This document shows positions 27,165 through 36,391 of a DNA stretch of 43,485 nucleotides, piece by piece. Made by a program: the position numbers and the translations under genes. The DNA is from an uncultured Ignavibacteria bacterium (GTDB lineage: Bacteria; Bacteroidota; Ignavibacteria; SZUA-365): contig CAJXVM010000031.1 of the NCBI GenBank assembly GCA_913061095.1, positions 1-43,485 on the forward strand, given 5' to 3'. Within the stretch, counting starts at the first letter, position 1; each line of letters begins with the position of its first letter. Under the pieces are notes generated by a model. It saw only the letters and a list, made by a program, of their open reading frames with translations. It was not told where the DNA came from and did no database searches.

Positions 27165-29591
27165 TCACTTCACCAGCGTCATCGAGCGGGTCTCCACGAC
27201 GTCGCCCGAGTGCATGGTGATATAGTACGTGCCCGACTGCAGGTCGCCGGCATCGAAGACGATGCTGTGCGAACCGGCTTCGTAGCTCTCATCGGCGATG
27301 GCACCGAGCGTGCGGCCGAGCGCGTCATGCAGCATGATGCGCACATGCGAACGCTCCGGCACGTCGAAGGCGATCGTCGTGGTCGGGTTGAAGGGGTTCG
27401 GGAAATTCTGATGCAGCGCAAACGCGCCGGGCGCAGGAGTGTCCTCGACATCCAGCACGAGACCGAACATCAGCGGTTCCTGGTAGCTCTGCAGCACCGG
27501 CCCCGGTGTGCCGTTGGCATTCACCTGATGCACGAACACGACAATCTGCGCATTTTCGGAGTTCATGTGCGGCGAAGTGAACGAGAAGCTCTTCGTCGTC
27601 TCCGTCTGCGTCACATGTTCCGCCGACATGTTCAGGGGCTCACCGAGTGCACTCGGATAGATGCCCAGCACCACGTCATCATGCACGTAATTCGGATACT
27701 GATTCACCTGACCATTCTCGTACTTCCGCTGGGGACTGTTCGGGAAGGTCATTCCGTTTTCCGTGACCATCGCGTTGATGCGGAGATCACCCTTCCAGCC
27801 GCGGTGGAAAAAGACGTCTGCACTGAAGCTGTACTGCTTTGTGCTCTCGTCATAGGTCTTGTCTGTGAGCGTAATGGTAACGGGACTGCGCCAGTCATTC
27901 AGCACAGTGCCGACACCCGTTTCCCAGCTGCCGCGGCTGATGGGAATGCCGCCCACGCCGGGGAACTGTGTGCGGTTGATCGAGGCGGAAGGGAAACTCG
28001 ACACACCGATATATCCGTCGATTTCCGGCCATGCTTCGATCTGCATGGGATCATTATAATGCCAGGCTGCGCGGTGAATTTTCGCACCGTACGTGCGGGC
28101 GACCTGCTTCAGCACGTCTACTCCGTAGGGACAGTACGGACACCATGTGCCGGTGTACTGCTCGACGAGCACGAACGGATCGGTGTCGACGTCCTCATCC
28201 TGCACGTTCAGCGTAACAGGCACACGCAACTCGCCGTTCTCGGGATCGTTGGTGGTGAACACGACCTCACCGGTGTACTCTCCCTCCGTCAGGGCCGCGG
28301 TGGCCATGCTGACCATGAAGGTGTCTCCGACGAGCGGCTGCAGCGTTCCGCTTTCCTTGCCGAGGGTGGTCCATGAACCTGCATCACCTTCCACCGTGGC
28401 CGACCAGGTCAGGGGATCGACGCCCCAGTTGACGACGATGAGTTCCGCGGTGACGGAGGCGGAGCCGGTCTTCACCCAGGGATCGAGTGAGAGAATCGGG
28501 AAATATGCCACCGGACCGGCTTCCTTCGAAGTCGAGAGCACTTCCACGGCATCGGTGGGAACGCCGTTGGGGTTGCTGCCGCCGACGAAATAGATATCGC
28601 CGTCGATCACGGGCGCCTGCGACACACCCTGCACACCCGTCGGCTTCATCTCGAGCATGGCCCAGGTATCGCCTGCGGGATCGTAGGAATAGCCGCGCTG
28701 CGTGGCAGGCGCATTCCCGTCAGCTGCCGGGCGGCCGCCCACGAAGTAAGCCATGTCATCCGTTCCTGCTGCCGCGGGGAAGATCACGGGACCGATACCG
28801 GCATCCGCGCCCTTGGTCCACTCGAGCGTCCCGTCGACGAGCTCACCGACATAGGTATCGGCGATGTAGCGGCTCGGGGAGTAATTGACGTTGAAACCGC
28901 CCATGCAGACGATCTTGTCTCCGACGGTCGTCGCGCCCAGGTACACCACGTCGCGCGGATAGTCGGTATTGCTGAACCAGGCGTCGGCAGCGGGATCGTA
29001 CACCTGCACATCGGTGACATACACCGACGCGGTCGCGCCGTTCCCGGCAATAACATAAATATTGTCGTTCAGCACTGCAGAACCGGGCATCCCCTGCGGA
29101 TCAGGCATGGGCGTCTTCTGCGCGTAGGTGTCCGTGGCGGGATCGTACTCGATCATCGCATCGACAGCTTTATAACTGGTGCCGAAGTTCTCGACGCCGC
29201 CGAAGATGTATATTTTTCCGTTCACGGTTTCCGCGCGACCAAAGAGGTAGCGTTCGAGTGGAAAATCCGCGATCGAACTCCACGTGTCCGTGGCGGGATC
29301 GTACTTGTAGCTGGAGACATCGAACTGATTTGCTGTATTGATGCCGGCAAAGACATACAGCATGCCGTTGGCCTGCGCGACGGTATGGTAGTTCTTGCCG
29401 CCGACGATCGGGGCGGCCGTCGACCACTGTCCCATGACGGTTCCGGGATTATCCTTCAGGAAACCGTCCGGCAGGACAATGGAGTTGGGAACATCCAGCG
29501 GCGCGGGCATCGAAGCCTGCTGCGCATGGATGCTGACGGTCGAGAGCATTGCCAGCAGCAATACTGCAATCACTGTAGCATGACGTTTCAT
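27165..29591 (-). CDS. Secreted Kelch-propeller/Omp28-like fusion protein with T9SS sorting domain
   Basis: 808 aa. The signal peptide ends at IHAQ (about 24). Residues about 55-355 form six Kelch-type beta-propeller blades (repeated YVFAG, YIFGG, YVIAGN, YFVGG and YDPATDTW). Residues 360-465 are an Ig-like beta domain. Residues 470-715 resemble Omp28 with a thioredoxin-like motif GTWCPYCPYG (Cys484, Cys487). The last 80 or so residues form a T9SS sorting domain (NFPNPFNPTTT...SGTYYITM). The Cys pair suggests possible disulfide chemistry at the surface. The fusion of a Kelch propeller to an Omp28 module is the odd feature. Promoter at 29676-29707; terminator at 27088-27128. Confidence 0.9.
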   Translation of the reverse strand: MKRHATVIAVLLLAMLSTVSIHAQQASMPAPLDVPNSIVLPDGFLKDNPGTVMGQWSTAAPIVGGKNYHTVAQANGMLYVFAGINTANQFDVSSYKYDPATDTWSSIADFPLERYLFGRAETVNGKIYIFGGVENFGTSYKAVDAMIEYDPATDTYAQKTPMPDPQGMPGSAVLNDNIYVIAGNGATASVYVTDVQVYDPAADAWFSNTDYPRDVVYLGATTVGDKIVCMGGFNVNYSPSRYIADTYVGELVDGTLEWTKGADAGIGPVIFPAAAGTDDMAYFVGGRPAADGNAPATQRGYSYDPAGDTWAMLEMKPTGVQGVSQAPVIDGDIYFVGGSNPNGVPTDAVEVLSTSKEAGPVAYFPILSLDPWVKTGSASVTAELIVVNWGVDPLTWSATVEGDAGSWTTLGKESGTLQPLVGDTFMVSMATAALTEGEYTGEVVFTTNDPENGELRVPVTLNVQDEDVDTDPFVLVEQYTGTWCPYCPYGVDVLKQVARTYGAKIHRAAWHYNDPMQIEAWPEIDGYIGVSSFPSASINRTQFPGVGGIPISRGSWETGVGTVLNDWRSPVTITLTDKTYDESTKQYSFSADVFFHRGWKGDLRINAMVTENGMTFPNSPQRKYENGQVNQYPNYVHDDVVLGIYPSALGEPLNMSAEHVTQTETTKSFSFTSPHMNSENAQIVVFVHQVNANGTPGPVLQSYQEPLMFGLVLDVEDTPAPGAFALHQNFPNPFNPTTTIAFDVPERSHVRIMLHDALGRTLGAIADESYEAGSHSIVFDAGDLQSGTYYITMHSGDVVETRSMTLVK

Positions 29592-29675
29592 CCAGTAACT
29601 CCTGTTATGATGGGGGGATTGTACAACGATTCAATAGAAGTGCGAATGCGGAGAGAAGGACTCCGGGGTAACAAA

Positions 29676-29707
29676 TTAAAGTACGAAAAATCATGACTTT
29701 CGAACAA
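29676..29707 (-). promoter_or_regulatory. Promoter for the Kelch/Omp28 gene
   Basis: Minus strand: TTG (29705-29707), 21 bases, TACTTTAA (29676-29683). The predicted leader is about 80 nt to ATG 29591, and a CAGGAG motif stands upstream of the start. Confidence 0.55.
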
Positions 29708-29730
29708 GGGATATATCGGGGGGAAAATTC

Positions 29731-30312
29731 TCACTCCTCGATATACTTCACCAGATCATCGCGCAGGGGCAGATGCACGAGCCAGTCATGCGCGGCCAGC
29801 TGGCGCACCGCTTCCTTGCCGCGCAGCACGGGAACGTCGTATCGATAGCAGAAATGCCAGATGTCGATCGGCGCGCGGACGATCTCGAACATCAGCACCT
29901 CCTCCACCGCAAGTTCCTCCCCGCGCTCGGCTTTCAGGAGAATATCCTTCAGCGCTTCGGTTCCCTCCTGCTTGATATGACGAGGGACAAAAAAGTAGTT
30001 GGCGTGCTCTTCCAGCTCGCAGATCTGAAAACCGGGACCGCCCTGCCGGAAATCCGGCAGGAAGGACAGCGACACGAGCAGGTCGGCATCCGCGGACCAC
30101 AGGTCGTCGTAAACCCCTGGATCCGCCTCGCGCAGCCACTGCATGAAGCGGTGCTCCCGCGGCGGAATGCGCATCAGCGCGGAACTTCCGTATTCCGCCT
30201 GCAGCAGTTCGACGTCGCGGTCGCTGAGCGCGTCGATCTCCTCGTCGCTCAGCTCGAGAATATGTTCGGGATGCTCGCGCAGGCGCGCGCGGATGCGTTC
30301 AACTGTGTTCAT
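29731..30312 (-). CDS. Conserved hypothetical protein coupled to a histidine kinase
   Basis: 193 aa, soluble, acidic, with no signal peptide. The N-terminus is helical (ERIRARLREHPEHILELSDEEIDALSD) and Trp/Phe residues are clustered (RFMQWLREADPGVYDDLW; IWHFCYRYD). No family recognised. The ATG at 30312 overlaps the stop of the histidine kinase in ATGA (30309-30312), so the two are translated together. This makes it a candidate output or regulatory partner of the kinase, which has no response regulator next to it. Confidence 0.7.
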   Translation of the reverse strand: MNTVERIRARLREHPEHILELSDEEIDALSDRDVELLQAEYGSSALMRIPPREHRFMQWLREADPGVYDDLWSADADLLVSLSFLPDFRQGGPGFQICELEEHANYFFVPRHIKQEGTEALKDILLKAERGEELAVEEVLMFEIVRAPIDIWHFCYRYDVPVLRGKEAVRQLAAHDWLVHLPLRDDLVKYIEE

Positions 30313-31511
30313 TCCGTTTCAGGTGTATCGTGTTGGGAGCTGTCGGGGGGCGTATCCGGTGAAGACTGCGCGCCGTTCGCAGGCAAGGTGATTTCGAAGC
30401 GCGTTCCGTCCTCTTCACCGGTGCTGAAGCGCACGGTGCCGCCGAGAAAGCGTTCGACGATGAGCCGCACGCTGTACGTCCCGACGCCGCGGCCGGGACC
30501 CTTGGTGCTGAATGAGCGCTGAAACACCTGCAGACGGGCCGCCTCAGCCATCGTACCGGGATTGTGCACGGCGAAATGCAGCAGATCAAATTCATCCTTC
30601 CTGCACGTCAGTGTCACGACATCCCCAGGCACGCTCGCCTCAAGTGCGTTTTTAACGAGATTACTGAGCGCCCGCGAAAGCAGACGCGCATCGGTCACCA
30701 CCACTTCCTCGGGAGCGAGATTGACACTGCGCAGTTCCCGCTCCTGCGTCAGGGTGTGAAAGCGATAGAGGGAGATGACATGATCGAGCAGGTCGGCCGT
30801 CGAGGTGACATGCGATTCCACGGGGAGTTCCCCGTTCTCCGCCGCGAGAAGGTCCCGCTGCGCCTCGATTTCGCCGATCAGCTGATTGGTCAGCGCTTCG
30901 AGGTCACCGAGCATCTCCGCCTGCTGCTCCTGCGGCACCGTACGGAATATCTCGGCGAGCGACCGGAGCCCCCCGGCGGTGTTCAGGATATCGTGAAAGA
31001 AAATCCTCTCGAGAATACGGCGACGCTTCGCATCGCTGATATCCGTCAGCGAGAGAATGGTGTACTCCTGCTGCTCGAGTTCCACGGGCATGGCATAGAC
31101 GCGGTAATCCAGCGCGCGCACACCGTCGTCCTCACGGATGGTGATGCGGCATTCCTCCACGCTGCGCCGTCCCTTCTGCGCTTCAAGCATGGCGATGACC
31201 GCCCCGCACATGCGGCAGGGCTCGCCGGTGCCGCAGCCCGACGGGGCCTCGGCTGCGTTCACACAGCCGACCGCCTCCCCGATGCGCAGGGCCAGCATGC
31301 GGTCGTACTCGCTGTCAGGCATCACCTCGGCGAAACGCCGGTTGTGCAGCACGATCTGCCGGTCGGTGTTCAGTACGACCGCGGGCGTGGGAAACGCCTC
31401 GAGCAGCGGCAGCAGATTCGGGATGCTGCGGAGCTGCTGCCGGATGGCCGCGACCTCGAGAATATCCCGGCGGCCGGCGGAGGCGAAATATGTATCTGTC
31501 GAACGGGCCAT
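30309..31511 (-). CDS. PAS-domain sensor histidine kinase with Cys cluster
   Basis: 400 aa from ATG 31511, which has AGGA at proper spacing and its own promoter; an upstream frame start at 31565 is less likely. No transmembrane segments. A PAS domain covers about 35-165 and contains four Cys (83, 93, 99, 102; SGCGTGEPCRMCG), a pattern suited to a metal, Fe-S or redox sensor. The H-box is FFHDILNTAGGLRSL (phospho-acceptor His173), the N-box NLVKNALEAS, and the G2 region STKGPGRGVGTYSVRLIVE. The G1 box appears as HNPGTM, weaker than DxGxG. The protein is cytoplasmic; the signal is unknown. It is coupled to the hypothetical gene downstream, and no response regulator is present. Confidence 0.88.
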   Translation of the reverse strand: MARSTDTYFASAGRRDILEVAAIRQQLRSIPNLLPLLEAFPTPAVVLNTDRQIVLHNRRFAEVMPDSEYDRMLALRIGEAVGCVNAAEAPSGCGTGEPCRMCGAVIAMLEAQKGRRSVEECRITIREDDGVRALDYRVYAMPVELEQQEYTILSLTDISDAKRRRILERIFFHDILNTAGGLRSLAEIFRTVPQEQQAEMLGDLEALTNQLIGEIEAQRDLLAAENGELPVESHVTSTADLLDHVISLYRFHTLTQERELRSVNLAPEEVVVTDARLLSRALSNLVKNALEASVPGDVVTLTCRKDEFDLLHFAVHNPGTMAEAARLQVFQRSFSTKGPGRGVGTYSVRLIVERFLGGTVRFSTGEEDGTRFEITLPANGAQSSPDTPPDSSQHDTPETE

Positions 31512-31538
31512 GGCTGTCCTTTCGGAAGCGAATGTCCC

Positions 31539-31570
31539 GTAACATAGCCCCTGCTGATGGCTCAAGGCAA
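31539..31570 (-). promoter_or_regulatory. Promoter for the histidine kinase operon
   Basis: Minus strand: TTG (31568-31570), 21 bases, TATGTTAC (31539-31546). The predicted start is about 20 nt upstream of ATG 31511. It lies between the DUF3160 gene stop and the kinase start. Confidence 0.45.
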
Positions 31571-31593
31571 ATAAAAAGCAATCCCCCTGCCCG

Positions 31594-34134
31594 CTATTTG
31601 AGCAGGATGATCGCGGTCGTCACACGGCCCTGCGCGGATTCAAGCGCCGCGAGATACTGTCCCGCGGGGAGCAGAACACCCGCATCGTCGCGGCCGTCCC
31701 ACTGCGTCATGTAGCTTCCCGTGGAAAGATCCCGCGCAAGCAGCCGCCGCACGCGGCGTCCGTTCATGTCATACACGGAGAGTTCCACCGTTCCGGCAGC
31801 CGGATGCTGCACGGTGAACGAAATCATGGTGGGATCGTCTGCCGTGAATGGATTGGGATAGCTCTCATGCAGGACGAACGACTGCGCGGCGGTCTCCGCG
31901 GGCGGCTGAACCAAGGTTACGCCGGTCAGCAGTGAGGGACCCGGCGCCCGGCGCGTCCCGGACGCGTCGGCCAGCCAGTTGTTTGTCCAGGCGGGACGCA
32001 CGAATGCGTTGCGGTCGAGCATCTCCTCCCACCGCTCGTCGGTGAGGCGATCGAAATTCGTGGTGACATGCTCGTGGAAGCTCATCATCGGTCCCACGTA
32101 GGCCGTCTGTCCGCCATTCTGCGACGGGGCTACGACCACGCCGAGGTTGATGCGTCCCGTACCGACATGGTACACCCAGCCGACCGGACTGCCCGCGGCG
32201 TCGGTGGGCGCGGTGTGCACGTCGGCGACCACGTAGTCCTCCTGCGCCTCCTCCCAGCCGTAAAAGAGCCGGAAAAACCAGCCGTCGAACTTCATGCCGC
32301 AGATGCCGCGCAGGAAGAGCAGGCTCTTCACGAAGCTGATCTCCCGCACGCTGAGCGGATCACCGGTCAGTTCCTTCTCGGCGACAGTCTGCAGCGTGTC
32401 CATGGTATTCGCCATGTTCCTGAAGAAATAGGCAACGCCCGGCATCGGTTCACCGAAGGTAGTCTCAGCCGAACGGGCGAAGGCAGCGATGCGGCCGTAA
32501 AAATCCGGATACGGCTCCACCCAGACCTCGGGGAAGGAGCAGGTGACGCCGCCGGAATAGGACTGCTTCGCATACAGCAGATTGTCATGCCGCAGCTGCG
32601 CCCAGGAGGAAAGCTGCGTGTTCATTTTCTGCTGCCACCACGCCGCGGTCTGCATGAATGCCGGCAGCGATTCCACCTCGTCGGGGATGTTCAGCGCCCG
32701 CACGGCGTGCAGCCAGCTGTTGTACAGCGATGCGGACCAGAAGTCCTCTTCGTAGGAATCGATCAGGTAGCGCAGTGCGTTGAGATTGGACGCGTAGGGA
32801 TAACGCGAGAATTCATCCTGCAGGAACTGCGCCGCCGCATCGTTACCGAGGGCGAAGAGCGCATCCATGGAACTGGGGAGCATGCGCCGCACTTTCGTGC
32901 CCCGGAAGACGATTTTATCATAGACGACATTGCCGAACACGTAGGAGTCGATGATGAAGCGCTGGCCGAGCAGCATGAATGCCGAGGGCGGCTGCAGCTG
33001 CTCGGGACTGAACGGATCGGAGTACAGAATCTGCGAGTTGATGCGCTGTCCGGCGAAGGATTTCGTCGCCAGCACGGCCTGCAGATCCTTCACGCGCTGC
33101 ATGTCGAGCAGTTCCGCGGGACCGCTGAGCGCGATATCCCCCGCGAGCTCCTCGAGATGCGCGGCGCGCACGTTGTCGCTTTCGCCCACGATCATTTCCA
33201 GCAGCTGATCGACCTCCTGCAGGCGGCCACGCACATCGGCGATGTTCATGGCCTCGGCCAGCAGGTACGCATCGATGATCTGCCGCTGGATGTCCTCGTC
33301 CGTCTGCTGCGGCATGTCGTGCTGCACCGGCTTGGTGAGCATCAGCTCGGTGCGTCCGATCCAGATCATGGACTGGAAGTAGCGGCCGAGCTCGGGACTG
33401 TCGGTGTAATGTCCGCGAATCGTGAACTGGCTGAAGTCATAGAGCCGCGGCGTTGAGCTGAAGAGCTTCACCATTGCCGGCTTTTCGGCCTCGATGAATC
33501 CGAGCAGATCACTCACGGTTGCGGCATTCTCGGAATAGCGCATGCGCGTCTCGCCGGTGAGCAGCTTCCAGGCCACGGCGAGATACGCGTCAACGTCGCG
33601 CAGCATGGGCTGCAGGTCTTCCGTCGAACCGTAGCGGTCCGCCAGGCGTCCCTGTGCGTCGTACATGCCCTGGAGGATCGTGCGCAGTTCCCCGATCAGG
33701 TACTGCCGCTCAGTGTCCTTCAGGATGCGGTCGTACGACATGTGCAGGGCATGCAGGATGGCGTCGGTCGTGACCATGACGGGGAGGTCTTTATGCCAGA
33801 TGTCCTCGTAGGCCGCCTGAAACGTTTCCGCCGTGAGGCGTTCGGTGACCACGAAGCCGTTTTCCGCGAGGAGGTCCAGTTCGTCGGGAGTGAGATCGTA
33901 TTTAAGGGATATCGAATCCAGCCACGCCGCCTGCGCGGGCGTTCCCGCCGCGGTCGCGCGGAGCCGCGGAGCGGGATGGCTCGTGAGCAGCGCGCTGCCC
34001 TCCATGTCCTGATGCTGTTCGAGAAACTGCCGGTAGGCCTCCACGTCGAAGGAGGACTGCTGTGCGGCGGCTTCATAGGCAAACAGCAGAACAAACAGGA
34101 AGAAAACGGCTGCAACCTGTTGCAAACATCTCAT
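31594..34134 (-). CDS. DUF3160-family secreted protein with T9SS sorting domain
   Basis: 846 aa from ATG 34134, which has GGAG 9 bases upstream; this start exposes a clean signal peptide (MRCLQQVAAVFFLFVLLFAYEAAAQ). A long helical domain matches the DUF3160 pattern: LTPDELDLLAENGFVVT, LPVMVTTDAILHALHMSYD, and repeated Tyr/Trp motifs to about residue 720. The last 85 or so residues are a FlgD/T9SS-type sorting domain (YPNPFTADDPT...LLPAGQYLAALE). Function is unknown for the family. A surface or periplasmic location is inferred. It is divergent from the OPT transporter; I found no convincing promoter for it in the gap. Confidence 0.85.
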   Translation of the reverse strand: MRCLQQVAAVFFLFVLLFAYEAAAQQSSFDVEAYRQFLEQHQDMEGSALLTSHPAPRLRATAAGTPAQAAWLDSISLKYDLTPDELDLLAENGFVVTERLTAETFQAAYEDIWHKDLPVMVTTDAILHALHMSYDRILKDTERQYLIGELRTILQGMYDAQGRLADRYGSTEDLQPMLRDVDAYLAVAWKLLTGETRMRYSENAATVSDLLGFIEAEKPAMVKLFSSTPRLYDFSQFTIRGHYTDSPELGRYFQSMIWIGRTELMLTKPVQHDMPQQTDEDIQRQIIDAYLLAEAMNIADVRGRLQEVDQLLEMIVGESDNVRAAHLEELAGDIALSGPAELLDMQRVKDLQAVLATKSFAGQRINSQILYSDPFSPEQLQPPSAFMLLGQRFIIDSYVFGNVVYDKIVFRGTKVRRMLPSSMDALFALGNDAAAQFLQDEFSRYPYASNLNALRYLIDSYEEDFWSASLYNSWLHAVRALNIPDEVESLPAFMQTAAWWQQKMNTQLSSWAQLRHDNLLYAKQSYSGGVTCSFPEVWVEPYPDFYGRIAAFARSAETTFGEPMPGVAYFFRNMANTMDTLQTVAEKELTGDPLSVREISFVKSLLFLRGICGMKFDGWFFRLFYGWEEAQEDYVVADVHTAPTDAAGSPVGWVYHVGTGRINLGVVVAPSQNGGQTAYVGPMMSFHEHVTTNFDRLTDERWEEMLDRNAFVRPAWTNNWLADASGTRRAPGPSLLTGVTLVQPPAETAAQSFVLHESYPNPFTADDPTMISFTVQHPAAGTVELSVYDMNGRRVRRLLARDLSTGSYMTQWDGRDDAGVLLPAGQYLAALESAQGRVTTAIILLK

Positions 34135-34232
34135 TGTATCAGCTCCAGAGGTGAAGATGGTATGAATGTACGGAATTCTGCTACTAGATGTAAGACACTT
34201 CGGAATCATGAAAGTTACGGGGGGAATCAATC

Positions 34233-34263
34233 TTGTTCGATCCCCGCAATTTCAGTAGTTTTT
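34233..34263 (+). promoter_or_regulatory. Promoter for the OPT transporter gene
   Basis: Plus strand: TTG (34233-34235), 20 bases, TAGTTTTT (34256-34263). The predicted leader is about 60 nt to ATG 34329. A longer reading frame using the TTG at 34233 as start codon would begin on this -33 element, which argues against that start. Confidence 0.6.
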
Positions 34264-34328
34264 CCCACCGGGATGTCCGTATCCCGGCGAGCCTGTCAAT
34301 CCCACCAGCCACCAGCGCAGGAGAGTGT

Positions 34329-36311
34329 ATGGAACCTTCCGCACGCAGTCTTCCCAAAAACGCCTATACGCCCCTCAAGGAAGGCGAAGAGTATGTATCC
34401 GTCGTACCGTCGAGCGTGACGCCGCGGGAAATCAGCGCGTACTCGGTCGGCTGGGGCCTGTTTTTCTCGGTGCTCTTCTCTGCCGCCGCCGCGTATCTCG
34501 GACTGAAAATCGGCCAGGTGTTCGAGGCCGCGATTCCCATCGCCATCATCGCCGTGGGCATTTCCACCGCGATGAAGCGGAAAAACGCCCTTTCCGAGAA
34601 TGTGATCATCCAGTCCATCGGCGCCGCGAGCGGCGTGGTCGTGGCGGGAGCGATTTTCACCATCCCCGCACTCTACATCCTCGAGCTGCCGGCGAATTTC
34701 TGGCATGTGTTCCTCGCATCGATGTTCGGCGGCTTTCTCGGTATTCTCTACCTGATCCCCTTCCGGCGGTATTTCGTGCAGGACATGCACGGACAGCTTC
34801 CCTTCCCCGAAGCCACCGCGACCACCGAGGTGCTCGTGGCCGGCGAGAGCGGCGGACAGCAGGCGAAGACGCTGCTCGTGGCATCCGCGGTCGGCGGGCT
34901 CTATGATTTCATGGTGACGACGTTTGGCTTCTGGAAGGAGACGTTTTCGACGAAGGTCGTTCCGGGGCTCGATTACGTCGCCGAACATTTCCGCATCGAA
35001 TTCCGCATGAACATCCTAGCGGCGATCACCGGATTGGGGTACATCATCGGTCTGAAGTACGCGGCGATCATCGCGGCGGGATCCTTCCTGTCGTGGTTCG
35101 TGCTGGTGCCGCTGATCGCCTATATCGGGCAGGGACTGACCGAACCGATCGGCACCGGCGTCACGCAGATGATCAATACGATGGATGCGCACACGATTTA
35201 TTTCCATTACGTGCGGCATATCGGCATCGGCGGCATCGCCATGGCCGGCATCATCGGCATCGTCAAGAGCAGCAAAATCATCGGCGGCGCATTCAAGCTC
35301 GCGGCCACCGAGATTTTCGGCAAGAAACATGCGGCTGACGTGGAAGGAGGCAAGCGGACGGACACCGACATCCCCATGGGAACCATCGTGTCGCTGATCG
35401 TGGTCGTTCTCGCCGGCATTTTCGTGTTTTTCTGGCAGGGTGTGACCGGACAGTTCGGCCAGGCCCTTGCCGGTCTGCTGATCGTGGGCGTCATCGCTTT
35501 CCTTTTCACCACCGTTGCGGCGCGCGCCATCGCGATCGTGGGCTCGAATCCCGTCTCCGGGATGACGCTCATGACGCTGATCGTCTCGTCGTTCATTCTG
35601 GTGCAGGTGGGACTCACGGGTCCGACCGGCATGGTCTCCGCGCTGATCATCGGCGGCGTGGTCTGCACAGCGCTGTCCATGGCAGGCGGATTCATCACCG
35701 ACCTGAAGATCGGCTACTGGCTGGGCAACACGCCCAAGCACCAGGAGCGCTGGAAATTTCTCGGCACGCTGCTCGCGGCCGCGTCCGTCGGCGGCGTGAT
35801 CATCCTGCTCAACGCCACGTACGGATTCACCGGCGAGGGCGCCCTGCCGGCGCCGCAGGCCAACGCCATGGCCGCCGTCATCCAGCCGCTGATGTCCGAC
35901 CAGCCCGCGCCCTGGGTGCTGTACATCGCCGGCGCGCTGTTCGCGCTGACGCTGGAATCCATTCACATCCCCCCCCTCGCCTTTGCGCTGGGCATGTATC
36001 TTCCGCTGGAGCTGAACACCCCCGTGCTCGCCGGCGGCATCATCGCGCATTTCGTCTCCACCCGTTCGAAGGACGAGGCCGTCAACAACGCCCGCCGCGA
36101 GCGCGGAACGCTGATTGCCTCCGGACTCATCGCCGGCGGCGCCATCATGGGCGTGGTCAGTGCGGGACTGAAATTCTTCGGCATCAACTACGAGGATTTC
36201 GGCTGGGTCTGGGTACACACCGACGGCGCGGAAATCCTCGCCCTCGCCATGTTTGCCGTCATCGCGGGATACCTGTACTGGGATTCCATGCGCGCGAAGA
36301 AAGCAAAGTAG
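34329..36311 (+). CDS. OPT-family oligopeptide transporter
   Basis: 660 aa from ATG 34329, preceded by AGGAG at 5 bases. A cytoplasmic N-terminus of about 45 residues is followed by about fifteen to sixteen hydrophobic segments. Typical of bacterial OPT members: SVGWGLFFSVLFSAAAAYLG, ALYILELPANFWHVFLASMFGG, LPFPEATATTEVL and the C-terminal FALTLESIHIPPLAFALGMYLPL. The family imports small peptides or metal chelates by proton symport. It may salvage products of the secreted protease, but that link is inference. The gene ends in front of a hairpin (36321-36358) shared with the convergent beta-helix gene. Confidence 0.93.
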   Translation: MEPSARSLPKNAYTPLKEGEEYVSVVPSSVTPREISAYSVGWGLFFSVLFSAAAAYLGLKIGQVFEAAIPIAIIAVGISTAMKRKNALSENVIIQSIGAASGVVVAGAIFTIPALYILELPANFWHVFLASMFGGFLGILYLIPFRRYFVQDMHGQLPFPEATATTEVLVAGESGGQQAKTLLVASAVGGLYDFMVTTFGFWKETFSTKVVPGLDYVAEHFRIEFRMNILAAITGLGYIIGLKYAAIIAAGSFLSWFVLVPLIAYIGQGLTEPIGTGVTQMINTMDAHTIYFHYVRHIGIGGIAMAGIIGIVKSSKIIGGAFKLAATEIFGKKHAADVEGGKRTDTDIPMGTIVSLIVVVLAGIFVFFWQGVTGQFGQALAGLLIVGVIAFLFTTVAARAIAIVGSNPVSGMTLMTLIVSSFILVQVGLTGPTGMVSALIIGGVVCTALSMAGGFITDLKIGYWLGNTPKHQERWKFLGTLLAAASVGGVIILLNATYGFTGEGALPAPQANAMAAVIQPLMSDQPAPWVLYIAGALFALTLESIHIPPLAFALGMYLPLELNTPVLAGGIIAHFVSTRSKDEAVNNARRERGTLIASGLIAGGAIMGVVSAGLKFFGINYEDFGWVWVHTDGAEILALAMFAVIAGYLYWDSMRAKKAK

Positions 36312-36320
36312 TGTCTTACC

Positions 36321-36358
36321 AAAAACAGGTCCCCCCGCCCATACGCGGGGGGACCTGC
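36321..36358 (-). terminator. Terminator of the beta-helix gene, bidirectional between converging genes
   Basis: A perfect 13-bp stem, CAGGTCCCCCCGC / GCGGGGGGACCTG (36327-36339 / 36346-36358), has a 6-base loop and is followed on the minus strand by TTTTT. It is one of three near-identical copies (also 39722-39760 and 43399-43437). Confidence 0.92.
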
Positions 36359-36391
36359 ATCCATGAGGTAATCGAGACAGTGCTCAGCGCG

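Noticed and set aside
32068-33456. 462-codon open frame antisense to the DUF3160 gene
   Set aside because: Shadow frame caused by codon bias; no start signal or recognisable domain.
34233-34328. Longer N-terminus for the OPT transporter starting at TTG 34233
   Set aside because: That TTG is the -33 promoter element; ATG 34329 has a good ribosome-binding site and gives a normal family N-terminus.
35016-36218. 400-codon open frame antisense to the OPT transporter
   Set aside because: Very Asp/His/Gly-rich shadow of the transmembrane coding strand; not a plausible protein.
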